From positions 3,486,001-3,550,000 of the forward strand of contig NZ_JAIZBH010000001.1 in NCBI RefSeq assembly GCF_022267375.1: 64,000 bases of DNA. Direction: 5' to 3'. A program made the position numbers and the translations under genes. Below the pieces are notes generated by a model. It did not search any database. It was given only the letters and a program-made list of their open reading frames with translations, and was not told where the DNA came from. This document shows, piece after piece, positions 1 to 9,765 of this stretch (positions within the stretch are counted from its first letter, which is position 1; every line of letters starts with the position of its first letter). The DNA is from Leptospira sanjuanensis. GTDB lineage: Bacteria; Spirochaetota; Leptospiria; Leptospirales; Leptospiraceae.

Positions 1-2079
1 TTCGGATCTCATTGTATCAAAAACACCAAAGGAGCCGAATTCGTATTCGAATCTTGGATTCGAAACGAAAACGATCGTCATCACATCGTAAACGCATCCG
101 GACTAAACGACTTTGTCGATACGACTTTGGAAAAAATTCTCGAGCCGTTAAAAGGACATTCAATCAAAGTGGGAATCTCGGGAGTTTGGACCGAAGCGAA
201 AGTTCAATTTCTTGCATACGATATTCGAACCCGATATCCAGAATGGGAAATCGCGATTTGTCCCGCACTGACTGCGTCTTCTTCCATAGGAATGCACTTT
301 ATCGCACTGGATCAAATGAAGGAAATTCTGGGAGTAAAGATCTTTCCTTCCATCGGCGCATTCACTTCCTTTCTGAGCGGAACCGTTCCCAATCTCGAAA
401 AAAGAATCACACATTCCAGAATTTCATCGGATCATTTTCGATACGAAGAAGGATATAAGATCGATGACACTGACGAAAAACTTCTTTTGTATCTTTTCCG
501 CGATTGCAAAGACGTAGAGTTTCGATGTTTGGACGGAGGTTTTTCGGGAAATGTCGTACTAAAATCGAAATCGATGGATCATATCGGACACAACCAGGTT
601 CCTTCTGTGATCAAAATCGGACCGAGAGATTTGATCGCCAAAGAAAGAATTTCGTTCGAAAGAATCGAGGAAGTTCTCGGAAACAACGCACCTTCCATCG
701 TGGACTTCGCCGAATTGGAAAACAGAGGTGCGATTAAATACCGTTATGCGGCCATGCTCGAAGGGAACGTTCGAACCTTCCAAAAAACGTTCGAAAACTC
801 GGACGATATCCGTGAAATCGAGTCGATCTTAGACACGGTTTTCCTAAAACAACTCGGAAAACTCTACGAAGCGGCATCGCAGGAGAAATTAAATTTATTA
901 GAATATTATGATTTTCAATCTAAATACGCTCCGAGCGTTCGCAAACGGGTCGAATCGATTCTCGGCAAATCCGCCGACGGTTCGACCTTGGAGATAGAAC
1001 CCAGCGTTTCCATACCGAATGTCTGTAAATTTTACGAGGAGGATTTGGTTTCTCTTAAGGAATATTCCGCGGTCGCTCATTACACTTCGTATGTTCACGG
1101 GGATTTAAACGGTGCGAACATTATTCTCGACGCACAAAACAACGTTTGGCTGATCGACTTCTTTCACACGCACAAAGGACATATCCTCAAAGATCTGATC
1201 AAACTGGAAAACGACATTCTGTTTATTTTCACTAAAATAGAAACCGCGGAGGAATGGAAAGAAGCGATTCGATTGAGCGATGAACTTTTAAAAATTCCGG
1301 ATTTAGGCGTTTCGATTCCGTCACAGCCTCGCCAATTCTTCCGATATCCGAAAATTGCAAAAGCGTATTCGGCTATAGCACGTCTTCGATCGTATTATCC
1401 TTCTTTAATACAGATGGATAGAGATCCGTATCAACTCAACACGGGCGCGCTTCGTTACGCGATGCATACCCTATCCTTCGACGAATCGAACGAATGGCAA
1501 AAGAAATGGGCCTTGTATCACGGAAGCATTTGTATCGACTCAATCCGAGAATATATCGAACGATCCAAAACTCTTCGCATCGACTACTTAAAATCAGATC
1601 GAAATAATTTTTCCCGAATCGGACTTACCATTCTTCCGGGAAGAAAGGACCGCGATCGGAATTTGAAAAACGATATAGCGACGATTCGAAAGGAAGGAAT
1701 CACGCACGTTCTTTGTCTCTTAACGGAGAACGAGTTTTTGGAATACGGAGTCAAGGAATTACGAAAAGAATATCAAACGCACGGCTTAAACGTATATCAT
1801 TGTCCGATCTTGGATCAGATGGCTCCTTTGATCGATCAAGCGATTCCTACTCTGCATTGGATGGACCAGGCTCTTTCCCAAAACGGAAAATTACTCATTC
1901 ATTGCGTGGGCGGACTCGGACGTTCGGGAACGCTCGCGGCCGCTTATACGATCTGGAAAGAAAAACTCGGAGCCGAAGAAGCGATTTCGCTCGTTCGGGA
2001 ATCCAGAAGCGCGAGGGCGATCGAATCGGGCATTCAGGAGGAATTCCTTTCAAACTTTGAAAAAAAATTCATACATTAG
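1..2079 (+). CDS. Three-module protein: isochorismatase-like, kinase-like, dual-specificity phosphatase (5' partial)
   Basis: The reading frame is open from base 1, so the true start lies upstream; a TTG at 127 is only the first internal start codon. Module 1 (to about base 400) resembles isochorismatase-like cysteine hydrolases (GLNDF..TTL, then SGVWTEAKV), but the catalytic Cys of the usual T-x-x-C-V motif is Lys here. Module 2 has a kinase/aminoglycoside-phosphotransferase-like catalytic loop, HGDLNGAN (His codon at 1096), followed by WLIDFF, possibly the TCAD9-type fold. Module 3 ends with HCVGGLGRSG (Cys codon at 1903), the CX5R loop of dual-specificity/tyrosine phosphatases, intact. The gene is convergent with the next one, with 31 bp between stops. 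The phosphatase call is firm; the kinase-like call is moderate; substrates are unknown. Confidence 0.8.
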   Translation, partial: FGSHCIKNTKGAEFVFESWIRNENDRHHIVNASGLNDFVDTTLEKILEPLKGHSIKVGISGVWTEAKVQFLAYDIRTRYPEWEIAICPALTASSSIGMHFIALDQMKEILGVKIFPSIGAFTSFLSGTVPNLEKRITHSRISSDHFRYEEGYKIDDTDEKLLLYLFRDCKDVEFRCLDGGFSGNVVLKSKSMDHIGHNQVPSVIKIGPRDLIAKERISFERIEEVLGNNAPSIVDFAELENRGAIKYRYAAMLEGNVRTFQKTFENSDDIREIESILDTVFLKQLGKLYEAASQEKLNLLEYYDFQSKYAPSVRKRVESILGKSADGSTLEIEPSVSIPNVCKFYEEDLVSLKEYSAVAHYTSYVHGDLNGANIILDAQNNVWLIDFFHTHKGHILKDLIKLENDILFIFTKIETAEEWKEAIRLSDELLKIPDLGVSIPSQPRQFFRYPKIAKAYSAIARLRSYYPSLIQMDRDPYQLNTGALRYAMHTLSFDESNEWQKKWALYHGSICIDSIREYIERSKTLRIDYLKSDRNNFSRIGLTILPGRKDRDRNLKNDIATIRKEGITHVLCLLTENEFLEYGVKELRKEYQTHGLNVYHCPILDQMAPLIDQAIPTLHWMDQALSQNGKLLIHCVGGLGRSGTLAAAYTIWKEKLGAEEAISLVRESRSARAIESGIQEEFLSNFEKKFIH

Positions 2080-2110
2080 GATATTCTAAATTTCTAAAAA
2101 TAGGATCGAG

Positions 2111-4273
2111 CTAATCGCCTAAAACGGTGACCCCTTGCCAGTTTTCCGGAACTCCGAACCTACAGTTGTGTACGGATTTTTCGAGATAAACCCTCGCGGC
2201 CTGATCGGCCCGGTTCTTTTCCAGGATACGGTTGAAAACGACGCAGGCTTCTTCGAAATGTTTTTCGCGAAACAGAAGTATTCCCCGTTCGAATTCCTCT
2301 CTCGTGTTCATATACGAATCGATCAGACTTTCGGGAAGTCCGTTGAACACTTCCAAAACCGTGTAAACGGTTCTTTGATCCCGTACTTGAATCCGATCCA
2401 AAACCCTGTAATAGTATTTGGAGGAATTTGTTAAACGAAATAAGGTCGAGTCCGTAATCAACAAAGAGGAATCGTACATCCTCGATAGTTGTCCGATTTT
2501 AGACACGACGTTGACCGAAGGAGATATGACCGTGCTCTCCATCCGTTCCGCTTCTCCGATCGTTCCGAGTAAAATCGGTCCCATATGAATTCCGCTTCCG
2601 GAGCGCACTGGATCTTTTCCGTTTGCAATTCTTTCCCGATTGAATTCTCTCAAAATACGCTGAATTTCCACCGCGCTTTCCAAAGCTTTTTCAGGTTCCG
2701 GCGGAAACAGGGCCAAAAAACCTTCGCCGAAATACTTGTCGATAAAACCGTCCCGTTCCCGGATCGCGGGTCCGACCTTTCCTAAAAAGGAATTGATGAA
2801 TTCGAAATTCTCCTTTCCGCTCATCTTTTCGGAAAAATCGGAAAAGGTTCGAATCTCGTTGTAGAGAAGACTCATCTCCTCTTCCGCGATATCCCCGAGT
2901 TTAATGTCGAATACATCATGTTTATTTAATATTCTTAAGAGTTCCCGTGGAACGAACAATCCGTACGATGAATTTACCTTCTTTAAACTTTCGGACATAT
3001 CTTCCACCGCATCAAAGGCTAAAGAATATCTTTTTGCGAGAAGAAAGGCTTCCGAAAAAATCAAGGCGATCAATCCGAACGGTGCGAGAATGAAAGTCGG
3101 GATGATTCTTTTATTGTAAAAAATATCCTGGCTGTAGGCGAGAAAGATCGCGGACATTCCGATTAAAATCGCGATCGCTCCGGGCTTTTTCCGAAACAAT
3201 GCAAGCAACAAAACGTAAAAACCCGCCGCAAAACAAAGGAATGTAAAAACATAATAATATTCGATTGTTCCGGTGAACAAAACCGGTTCCTGCGAAACAA
3301 CGATTAAAGAAAAAATCGAAGCGACAAATACGATCCCGTAATGAATCTCTTTCTTCATTTCGTCCGGAAACAAAGCGCGCAAAAACGCGGTGGTGATCGG
3401 GGGGATCAAATAAAAACTCAGATATACGATTCTCATGTGAAGAAGATAGGAAAATCCGGGAAACAACACTTGAATCAGATTCTGCCCAGTCGTGATTTCT
3501 CGAAAGCAGAACACAAAACAAAGAACTCCGAAATACAGAAGAGCCGCGTCCTTCTTCCGTAAAAAATAAAGAGTAAAATGATACAAAGCCATCGCAATGA
3601 GAAAGCCCAAAACAAAAACGTCTACGGTCAATCTTCTTTCCCGCAAACGAATGATCTGATCCTCTTTGCCGAGAATCAATCGCGCTGTTAAACCGCCTCT
3701 CGCGTGATAATAATTGGAAATCGGAATTCGAATCTGAAATTCTTTCTTTTGGACTTGAAACGGAAGAATCTTTACGTTCCATTCCGGCGTGGAAGTGTCC
3801 GCGGTTTTACCTAGAATTCCATGCGATCCGATTTTAGTTGTGTCGATCCAAACCTCGTACGCGGTTTCGGATGTTTCCGCCAAAATCGCCAAACTGCCGA
3901 TCGGATAATTTTCCGGAAGAACGACTTTTAAAAAGTAAGTCGCGATTCCCGTGCCGGGATAATTCTTTCCATCCGCGTCTTTGATCCGAGTCCAAGCCTT
4001 GGGAACGGGCATCGTTCGATTTTTTTCCGGCTCGACTTCCGATCGTTCCGCGAACTCGTTCCAGCGAAACGTCCAATCACCTTGCAAAGAAACGGGACCG
4101 TATTCTTCAAAATTCCAAGAACTCAGATCGATCACTCCGGAAGAAGCCGAAACAAACGGACGTTCCGATTCGATCGCGCATCGATTGAATAGAAAACAAA
4201 AAAGAAGAAAAACAAAAACACGGCTTCGAATGAGATTGAACGAAATCATGGAGTCTTTTCTTAATTCTTTCAT
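2111..4273 (-). CDS. 7TM-DISM membrane protein with divergent class III adenylate/guanylate cyclase domain (copy 1)
   Basis: 720 residues: an N-terminal lipoprotein-like signal (FVFLLFCFLFNRC), an extracytoplasmic beta-sandwich domain beginning IDLSSWNFEEYGP, about seven hydrophobic helices of the 7TM-DISM type, then a cytosolic class III cyclase homology domain. The domain is degenerate. The first metal Asp (usual FxDIRGFT) is Glu in YNEIRTF, the second (usual GDA) is Glu in KYFGEGF, the transition-state Asn is kept in SPSVNVV, and the following Arg is Lys. It may make cyclic nucleotide poorly, need a partner, or only bind nucleotide. It lies 51 bp downstream of its paralogue and is probably co-transcribed. 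An ATG at 4249 is an alternative start. Confidence 0.87.
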   Translation of the reverse strand: MKELRKDSMISFNLIRSRVFVFLLFCFLFNRCAIESERPFVSASSGVIDLSSWNFEEYGPVSLQGDWTFRWNEFAERSEVEPEKNRTMPVPKAWTRIKDADGKNYPGTGIATYFLKVVLPENYPIGSLAILAETSETAYEVWIDTTKIGSHGILGKTADTSTPEWNVKILPFQVQKKEFQIRIPISNYYHARGGLTARLILGKEDQIIRLRERRLTVDVFVLGFLIAMALYHFTLYFLRKKDAALLYFGVLCFVFCFREITTGQNLIQVLFPGFSYLLHMRIVYLSFYLIPPITTAFLRALFPDEMKKEIHYGIVFVASIFSLIVVSQEPVLFTGTIEYYYVFTFLCFAAGFYVLLLALFRKKPGAIAILIGMSAIFLAYSQDIFYNKRIIPTFILAPFGLIALIFSEAFLLAKRYSLAFDAVEDMSESLKKVNSSYGLFVPRELLRILNKHDVFDIKLGDIAEEEMSLLYNEIRTFSDFSEKMSGKENFEFINSFLGKVGPAIRERDGFIDKYFGEGFLALFPPEPEKALESAVEIQRILREFNRERIANGKDPVRSGSGIHMGPILLGTIGEAERMESTVISPSVNVVSKIGQLSRMYDSSLLITDSTLFRLTNSSKYYYRVLDRIQVRDQRTVYTVLEVFNGLPESLIDSYMNTREEFERGILLFREKHFEEACVVFNRILEKNRADQAARVYLEKSVHNCRFGVPENWQGVTVLGD

Positions 4274-4324
4274 CCGATCTTTAACTCGGTCAAGTTGAAT
4301 ATTCGACTTCAGGGGTTCGTCGAT

Positions 4325-6439
4325 TTAGACTTCTAAGACGGTGACTCCGTCCCAGTTATTCGGTGAGCCGACTCTGCAATAATGAATCGATTTTTCGAGA
4401 TACCAGCGGGCCGGTTGATCCAATTTGTTCCTTTCCAAAACCCGATTGAAAATCACGCAGGCCTCTTCGAAATTTCTTTGTCTGAAATTGGAAATCCCCC
4501 GTTCGAACTCCTCTTTCGTATCCATAAAAAGATTGAGAACGGAATCCGATTGTCCATTAAAAACTTCTAAAATCGTTACAACCGAGTTGTGGCCCTTCAA
4601 TTGAATCCGATCCAAGACTCGCATGGAATATCGTTCCGGTTTTTCCAAACCGAACAAAACGTGATCCGTAATCAAAATGGAAGAATCGAACATACGGCAA
4701 AGTTGCCCGACCCGTGTCGCGAGAGTAACCGAAGGAGAAATCACCGCGCCTTCCATACGCTCCGATTCTCCGATCGTACCGAGAAGAATCGGTCCTTTGT
4801 GTAGCCCGGTTCCAACGCGCACGGCTTCCTTTCCTTTTCCGATCCGATAGATATTAATTTCTTTTAATATATTTTGAATTTCGACGGCGCTTTCCAACGC
4901 GTCTTCGGCTTTTTGCGAGAATAGAGAAAGGAAGGCGTCGCCGAAATACTTGTCGATAAAACCGTTCTTATCGCGGATCAAAGGACCCACTTTTCCGAGA
5001 TACGAATTGATGAACTCGAAGTTCTCCTTTGCCGAAGACTGATCCCCGAGAAACTGCGCGGTTCGGATTTCGTTGTATAGGATCGTCATCTCTTCTTCCG
5101 CGACGTCCCCGAGTTTAACGTCGATAAAGTTGTGTTCGTTCAGAATTTTGAGAAATTCCCTCGGAACGAAAAGACCGTAGGAAGTATTCGTTTTGTTAAG
5201 CGACTTTGTGAGATCCACGATCGCACCGAAGGCCTGGGAATAACGAATCGCCAGGAGATACGCCTGCGAAAAAACCATCGCTAAAAGTCCGATCGGAGAG
5301 AAATAACCCGTGTTGATGATTCTTTTGTTGTAAAGAGTGTCCTGAAAAAAAACCGCAAAAAATACGAGCAAGCCGCTCAGAAGGAGAAGCGCTCCGCTTT
5401 TTTTCTTTAGAATCGAGGCGACCAGAATGTAAAATCCGTAAAAGAACACGGCAAACGTAAAGATATAATACGCGTCGATCGTCGCAGTAAAAAACAGAGG
5501 AGGAGTGATCGCGACTATGGCTGCGGACAAACCTCCGAAAATTAGAATTCCGTAATATAAATATGGATTAAACTCGGACGGAAATAAGGAACGAAAGAAA
5601 GCGGCAAAAACGGGAACCGCCAAATAAAAAGAAAGATAAACGAACTTCGAGTGAATCGAATAGTCCAGGCCGGGCAGCAAAACCTGAATCAGATTTTCTC
5701 CCGTACTCGCGGAACGAAAACAATAAATCAGACAAAGAATACCGAAATAAAGAACCGATTTTTCATCCTGTCTCAAAAGAAACAGCGTAAGATGATAGAG
5801 CCCCATGATCGCGAGACTTCCGAAAACGAAAACTTCGAGCGTTAATCTTTTTTCGCGGATCGATTGAATCGCCGAACTCTTTCCGATCAAGAATTTTCCT
5901 GTCAACCCGCCCCGTGCATGATGAAAATTGGATATTAGAATTTTCAAAACCGGTTCTTTTTCAGTGTTGTAAAAGGAAAAAATCTTTTTGTTCCATTCCG
6001 GTCGGGAAGTTTCCGAACTGATTCCGACATCTCCGATTTTTCCTAACTTTTGAGAACCGAGATAAACCTCGTATGCGGTTTCCGAAATATCGGCTTGCAA
6101 CGCGAGTTCCTGATTCACAAGAGAATCCGGCAGTCGGATTTTCAAAAAATAAGTCGCATATCCCAAGGAAGGAAAATTCTTTCCTTCCTCGTCCGTCAGC
6201 TTGATCCAAGATTTCGGTACGGAAGCAAAGGAAGAATTCTGCGGCCACGATTCCGAAGAAAAGGTTTTCCATAAAAAACGGAATTCTCCTTCGAGAAGAG
6301 CCGGTCCGTTCTTTTCAAAGTCCCAGTCCCGAAGGTCTAAAATTCCTTTTTCCGCTTTTGGAAACGGTACGGGTAGGATCCAATCGCAGGAGCAAAACGT
6401 AAAACAAAGAAATAAAACGAATAAGCGCAGAACGTTCAT
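4325..6439 (-). CDS. 7TM-DISM membrane protein with divergent class III cyclase domain (copy 2)
   Basis: 704 residues, collinear with the downstream gene: lipoprotein-like signal (LFVLFLCFTFCSC), extracytoplasmic domain beginning ILDLRDWDFEKNGP, seven-helix 7TM-DISM block, cytosolic class III cyclase domain. Here the first metal Asp is Glu (YNEIRTA), the second Asp is kept (KYFGDAF), the transition-state Asn is Thr (SPSVTLA) and the next Arg is kept (TRVGQ). The pattern of losses thus differs from that of copy 1. The two arose by tandem duplication and sit in one operon; the promoter should lie in 6440-6617, shared divergently with the next gene. Signal and product are unknown. Confidence 0.87.
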   Translation of the reverse strand: MNVLRLFVLFLCFTFCSCDWILPVPFPKAEKGILDLRDWDFEKNGPALLEGEFRFLWKTFSSESWPQNSSFASVPKSWIKLTDEEGKNFPSLGYATYFLKIRLPDSLVNQELALQADISETAYEVYLGSQKLGKIGDVGISSETSRPEWNKKIFSFYNTEKEPVLKILISNFHHARGGLTGKFLIGKSSAIQSIREKRLTLEVFVFGSLAIMGLYHLTLFLLRQDEKSVLYFGILCLIYCFRSASTGENLIQVLLPGLDYSIHSKFVYLSFYLAVPVFAAFFRSLFPSEFNPYLYYGILIFGGLSAAIVAITPPLFFTATIDAYYIFTFAVFFYGFYILVASILKKKSGALLLLSGLLVFFAVFFQDTLYNKRIINTGYFSPIGLLAMVFSQAYLLAIRYSQAFGAIVDLTKSLNKTNTSYGLFVPREFLKILNEHNFIDVKLGDVAEEEMTILYNEIRTAQFLGDQSSAKENFEFINSYLGKVGPLIRDKNGFIDKYFGDAFLSLFSQKAEDALESAVEIQNILKEINIYRIGKGKEAVRVGTGLHKGPILLGTIGESERMEGAVISPSVTLATRVGQLCRMFDSSILITDHVLFGLEKPERYSMRVLDRIQLKGHNSVVTILEVFNGQSDSVLNLFMDTKEEFERGISNFRQRNFEEACVIFNRVLERNKLDQPARWYLEKSIHYCRVGSPNNWDGVTVLEV

Positions 6440-6617
6440 GTAGAATCCGGAACCTATTCGAGATTATGCTTTGTTAAACGAAGAGGTCAATGAATATTCA
6501 AACTACTTAAATCAATTTCGGTTTTTGCGGAATCCGAATCGGCCGCTCCGTTATACGAATCGAAGAAAACAAAGAACATTCTTTACAAGAATTTCGGAAT
6601 CGATTGTTGTTCATTCA

Positions 6618-7919
6618 ATGAAACGTCCTCTTTTTTCGATCTTAATTCTTTTTAATTTCGCCGTATCCGGAATCGAACCGGAAAAATTCTCCGCGATTCA
6701 AAAACGTTTTTTAGAGGAATCCAAAAAGAACAATCTCCCGTTCGAATTCGAGTTCGGCAGCGGAGAAGAATCCTGCAAAAACGATTTCAACAAAGACGGA
6801 ATCGAGGATCTCGCGATGACCATGCGCGTCAAACCGGGGGATTCTTTGGATAGTCCCGCAATGGATCAAAACGGATTTTTAGCGATCGCGCTCGGAGATG
6901 TGAACGGAAGTTATCGATTCGATTCCATGATTCCGATGATTCCTTGTAATTCCTGCGGAGGAGTTTACGGAAGACCGGACGTAACTCTGGAATGTGGAAA
7001 CGGAAAGATCAAGATCAGTTCGTACGGAGGTTCTAATTGGAGATGGTCGAACTCGGAAACGATCCGATGGAAGTCATCCGGTTGGGAATGGATCGGAACC
7101 GATACGCATAGTTATCATACTTCGTTTGGAGACGGATTGCGTTCGTCCTTCAACCGGATCAATCTAGATTCCACACGAAGTTATGAAGGTAGAATGGAAT
7201 CGGAACAGGAATCCGTTCCTCCAAAAGCGGAAGTTCGGTTTAAAAAAATCGTTTCCGCTTCGACCAAACAAAAACTTTCCATCGATGAATCCTGGGATTC
7301 GTTGCCCGTTCTTCCGTTTGAAATCCAAGATAAAAGTTGGATGACCGCAAAAAACAAAGATTGGAAAGGACCGCAGGATCTTTCGTTCCGAATTCGATCC
7401 GCTTGGAATTCCGATTCGCTCGGACTACAAATTTCGGTTCGAGACGATAAGATTCAATTCTGCAAAACGAAATCGGAGGACTGCGACGCGATCGAAATCG
7501 TTTTGGACCCCGACTCGAGTCTTTTGGATTTCGATACGAATTCGGGAGTTCGCAAAAGACTCGGTTCCCAAGCCGCAATCGTTTCCTTAGGTTTATCGGA
7601 AGAAAAGAAAGTCCGTATCCGACTGAATCGGAAAGAAAATCCCAAGAGCGGAATCGAAACGAAACTCATTTTGACAAACGACGGTTATTCGATCCTTTGC
7701 CGAATTCCGTGGACGGTTTTCGGAAAAGAAAACGTTTCTCGATTCCGAAACGGATTTAAGTTTTTGGCGAGCGTTACCGTTCAGGATTGGGACGATGAAT
7801 CCAAGCCGATCCAACGATTGTCGACTTCTACGATCAAGGGAAGCGATCCTTATACTTTGGGAGAACTGGAATTGATTCCGGAAAAATATTCTCTCGGCCC
7901 TTGGAAACAGGAGAATTAG
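6618..7919 (+). CDS. Secreted protein with a CBM9-like C-terminal domain
   Basis: I chose the ATG at 6618 because it begins a signal peptide (MKRPLFSILILFNFAVSG); the frame is open upstream to 6471, but that stretch is polar and not conserved-looking. The mature N-terminal half has a calcium-loop-like segment (FNKDGIEDLAM), as in FG-GAP/VCBS proteins, and a Gly/Asn-rich region (CNSCGGVYG). The C-terminal half, from about residue 230, resembles family 9 carbohydrate-binding (DOMON-like) domains: alternating strands with CDAIEIVLDPDSS, then ILCRIPWTVFG. Probably periplasmic or exported. Function is not known. It is divergent from the cyclase pair. Confidence 0.75.
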   Translation: MKRPLFSILILFNFAVSGIEPEKFSAIQKRFLEESKKNNLPFEFEFGSGEESCKNDFNKDGIEDLAMTMRVKPGDSLDSPAMDQNGFLAIALGDVNGSYRFDSMIPMIPCNSCGGVYGRPDVTLECGNGKIKISSYGGSNWRWSNSETIRWKSSGWEWIGTDTHSYHTSFGDGLRSSFNRINLDSTRSYEGRMESEQESVPPKAEVRFKKIVSASTKQKLSIDESWDSLPVLPFEIQDKSWMTAKNKDWKGPQDLSFRIRSAWNSDSLGLQISVRDDKIQFCKTKSEDCDAIEIVLDPDSSLLDFDTNSGVRKRLGSQAAIVSLGLSEEKKVRIRLNRKENPKSGIETKLILTNDGYSILCRIPWTVFGKENVSRFRNGFKFLASVTVQDWDDESKPIQRLSTSTIKGSDPYTLGELELIPEKYSLGPWKQEN

Positions 7920-8259
7920 AAAAGAGCAATATTGAAAAAACTTTTTCATCTTAAAGATTTCATTTTATAATTACGTTGAAAATTATTTAGCATATAAAAC
8001 TTTCCAAATTCAAGATATACTGATATACTCGAATTCATTTTCTGAATCCTATTCTATATTCGACCTCTTTATAAACCCTCTCCTTTTCCTGACTTCCTTC
8101 AACATACGGAATTATAGAAATAAATATTTTTGCGATAATATGATTTGCAAATAATCACAAAAAGGTTTGACTTTTTTTGATAAAACTCCCCATCGTGCCC
8201 AAAGTAAGTTCGGCGAATTTTTTTATTGGCCTTACTGAAACTATTTAGGAGAATTTTCA
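7920..8259. other. AT-rich intergenic region
   Basis: 340 bp without a supportable gene. It is clearly more AT-rich than the flanking coding DNA and has runs such as ATATACTGATATACTC around 8016-8031. It most likely carries the promoter of the lipoprotein gene at 8260, which has a clear AGGAG ribosome site just before its ATG. I could not fix a convincing -35/-10 pair. Confidence 0.5.
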
Positions 8260-9000
8260 ATGAAGAAGAATATTATGAAATTTGCAGCTGTAATCGCACT
8301 AACTGTTGCCTTTGCAGCTTGTAAAAAAGATGATAAGGATGATACTATAGTTACTACAGGTTTGCTTTATCTACTAGACCAGACGAGCGGAAACTGTGCA
8401 TCCATCACTAAGACGAATGCTACCCAGTACACCGTAAATTTATCTTCGATTCCGAAAGGAGGCTGTAACCAGGCGACGATACTTGGAAGCGATCTTACTT
8501 CAAGAAAGGCGATTCTAAGCGCACAGTATGACGGAGCTATCGCGATTGCGAATTCCATCGGTTGCTCTGCGGCTGCGATTACCACGCTTACAAACGCAAA
8601 AAACACCGCTATCAACGCGATAACGCAAACAACGTTCGACACATCCGTTTCGACTTCGCGTTACACTCCGATTGGAGATTTGCGAACGGAGATGATGCCC
8701 TTATTCACAAGCGGAAACCCTGCGTATACGGAAAGCGAAGTGATGGGCCTCAATCGTCTGACTGTAGATCAAACTATCACAGCACAATATGTTCTAATTG
8801 CAATCAATACGGCCGGCTTAGAAGCATCTTGTTTAACTGCTTTCAACAGCAAAAGAACTACTGATTTCAAGGGCTTTTTCCAAGTTGACCCAAATGCAAA
8901 TTCAAAAGCCACAGTAACAGGAATCGGATTTGGATTCTGCTCCTACGGAACGGCTGTTCCCGCAAATCAGAAATGTGCATCTCTGAACGAGCAATTCTAA
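8260..9000 (+). CDS. Lipoprotein of unknown function
   Basis: 246 residues. A typical lipoprotein signal (AVIALTVAFAAC) puts the acylated Cys at residue 21, followed by the charged stretch KKDDKDD. The mature part is rich in Thr, Ser, Ala and Asn, with six or so further Cys residues that could pair (SGNCASI, KGGCNQA, IGCSAAA, EASCLTA, FGFCSYG, QKCASL). AGGAG precedes the ATG. It is followed by a strong intrinsic terminator, so it is probably a single-gene transcript. No known domain recognised; it looks like one of the Leptospira-specific surface or periplasmic lipoproteins. Confidence 0.8.
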   Translation: MKKNIMKFAAVIALTVAFAACKKDDKDDTIVTTGLLYLLDQTSGNCASITKTNATQYTVNLSSIPKGGCNQATILGSDLTSRKAILSAQYDGAIAIANSIGCSAAAITTLTNAKNTAINAITQTTFDTSVSTSRYTPIGDLRTEMMPLFTSGNPAYTESEVMGLNRLTVDQTITAQYVLIAINTAGLEASCLTAFNSKRTTDFKGFFQVDPNANSKATVTGIGFGFCSYGTAVPANQKCASLNEQF

Positions 9001-9020
9001 GCTTACTTAGATTGTTCATC

Positions 9021-9064
9021 TACAAAACAAGTCGTCCCCAGGGACGACTTGTTTTGTAATTTTG
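9021..9064 (+). terminator. Strong intrinsic terminator
   Basis: Perfect inverted repeat with 18-nt arms (9021-9038 and 9041-9058, outer end TACAAAACAAG, inner end GTCGTCCC) around a 2-base centre, so a tight loop, followed by five T. It ends the lipoprotein gene at 9000 and would also isolate the next gene, whose ATG is at 9082. Confidence 0.85.
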
Positions 9065-9081
9065 AAAAACGGTTAATATCG

Positions 9082-9765
9082 ATGAAATGCCGGACAATTT
9101 TCTTTATTTTTTTGATGCAATTTCTATCTTTTTTTTATGGTTGCAAATCCCCGTTCGAAGTCACGTCGCACGATCAAAACAAAGACGGACAAATCGACAA
9201 TCGACTTTATACAAAGACGGATTCCAAGATCTCGATCTTTATGGAAACGTTCGAAAGACAAAAAAAAATGCCGGATGATTGGATGTGGTTGAAGATGGAT
9301 TCGAAAGACCCAAAATCTTTTCAAACTTTTTACAACGAAATCGCTTCCAAAGACCCAAATAAAATCGATATTAAAATTTGGTTCGGACCCGATAACATAA
9401 AATTAATCGAGAAGGACGATAAGGATTCAGACGGTTTTTTTGAAACGACTCAATACTTTAACCGCTTCGCAAAACCGAAGATTAATTCTGGAATTATCGC
9501 TCGAATTGAAATCGATTCCGATCGAGACGGAAAACCCGACATTTGGATTTATCCAATGAAACGAATGGAATTAGATACGAATCAAGACGGAGTTCCCGAT
9601 CAATTTTCCACGGATAACGAGCAAATCGGCCAAATCTTAAAAACGGGAAAATTACCGATCGACTTCAAGCGAACATCCATTCTTCCTTCAAGTAGATCCT
9701 GGGGACTTCATCCCGAATTGATTCAAGACGAAACCTTAAAAGCAGTAATCCCTTTCTCTCTTTAA
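9082..9765 (+). CDS. Lipoprotein with thrombospondin-type-3-like calcium loops
   Basis: The ATG at 9082 is preferred; an in-frame TTG at 9049 lies inside the terminator stem. The signal ends FFYGC, with the acylated Cys at residue 21. The mature protein has at least three Asp-rich loops of the thrombospondin type 3 / EF-hand-like kind: DQNKDGQIDN, DSDRDGKPDIW and DTNQDGVPDQF, plus DDKDSDGFFE. These usually bind calcium in extracellular proteins. 227 residues. Function unknown; probably exposed in the periplasm or on the surface. Confidence 0.78.
   Translation: MKCRTIFFIFLMQFLSFFYGCKSPFEVTSHDQNKDGQIDNRLYTKTDSKISIFMETFERQKKMPDDWMWLKMDSKDPKSFQTFYNEIASKDPNKIDIKIWFGPDNIKLIEKDDKDSDGFFETTQYFNRFAKPKINSGIIARIEIDSDRDGKPDIWIYPMKRMELDTNQDGVPDQFSTDNEQIGQILKTGKLPIDFKRTSILPSSRSWGLHPELIQDETLKAVIPFSL

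Noticed and set aside
9049..9081. TTG start for the calcium-loop lipoprotein
   Set aside because: It lies in the terminator stem; the ATG at 9082 gives a perfect lipoprotein signal.
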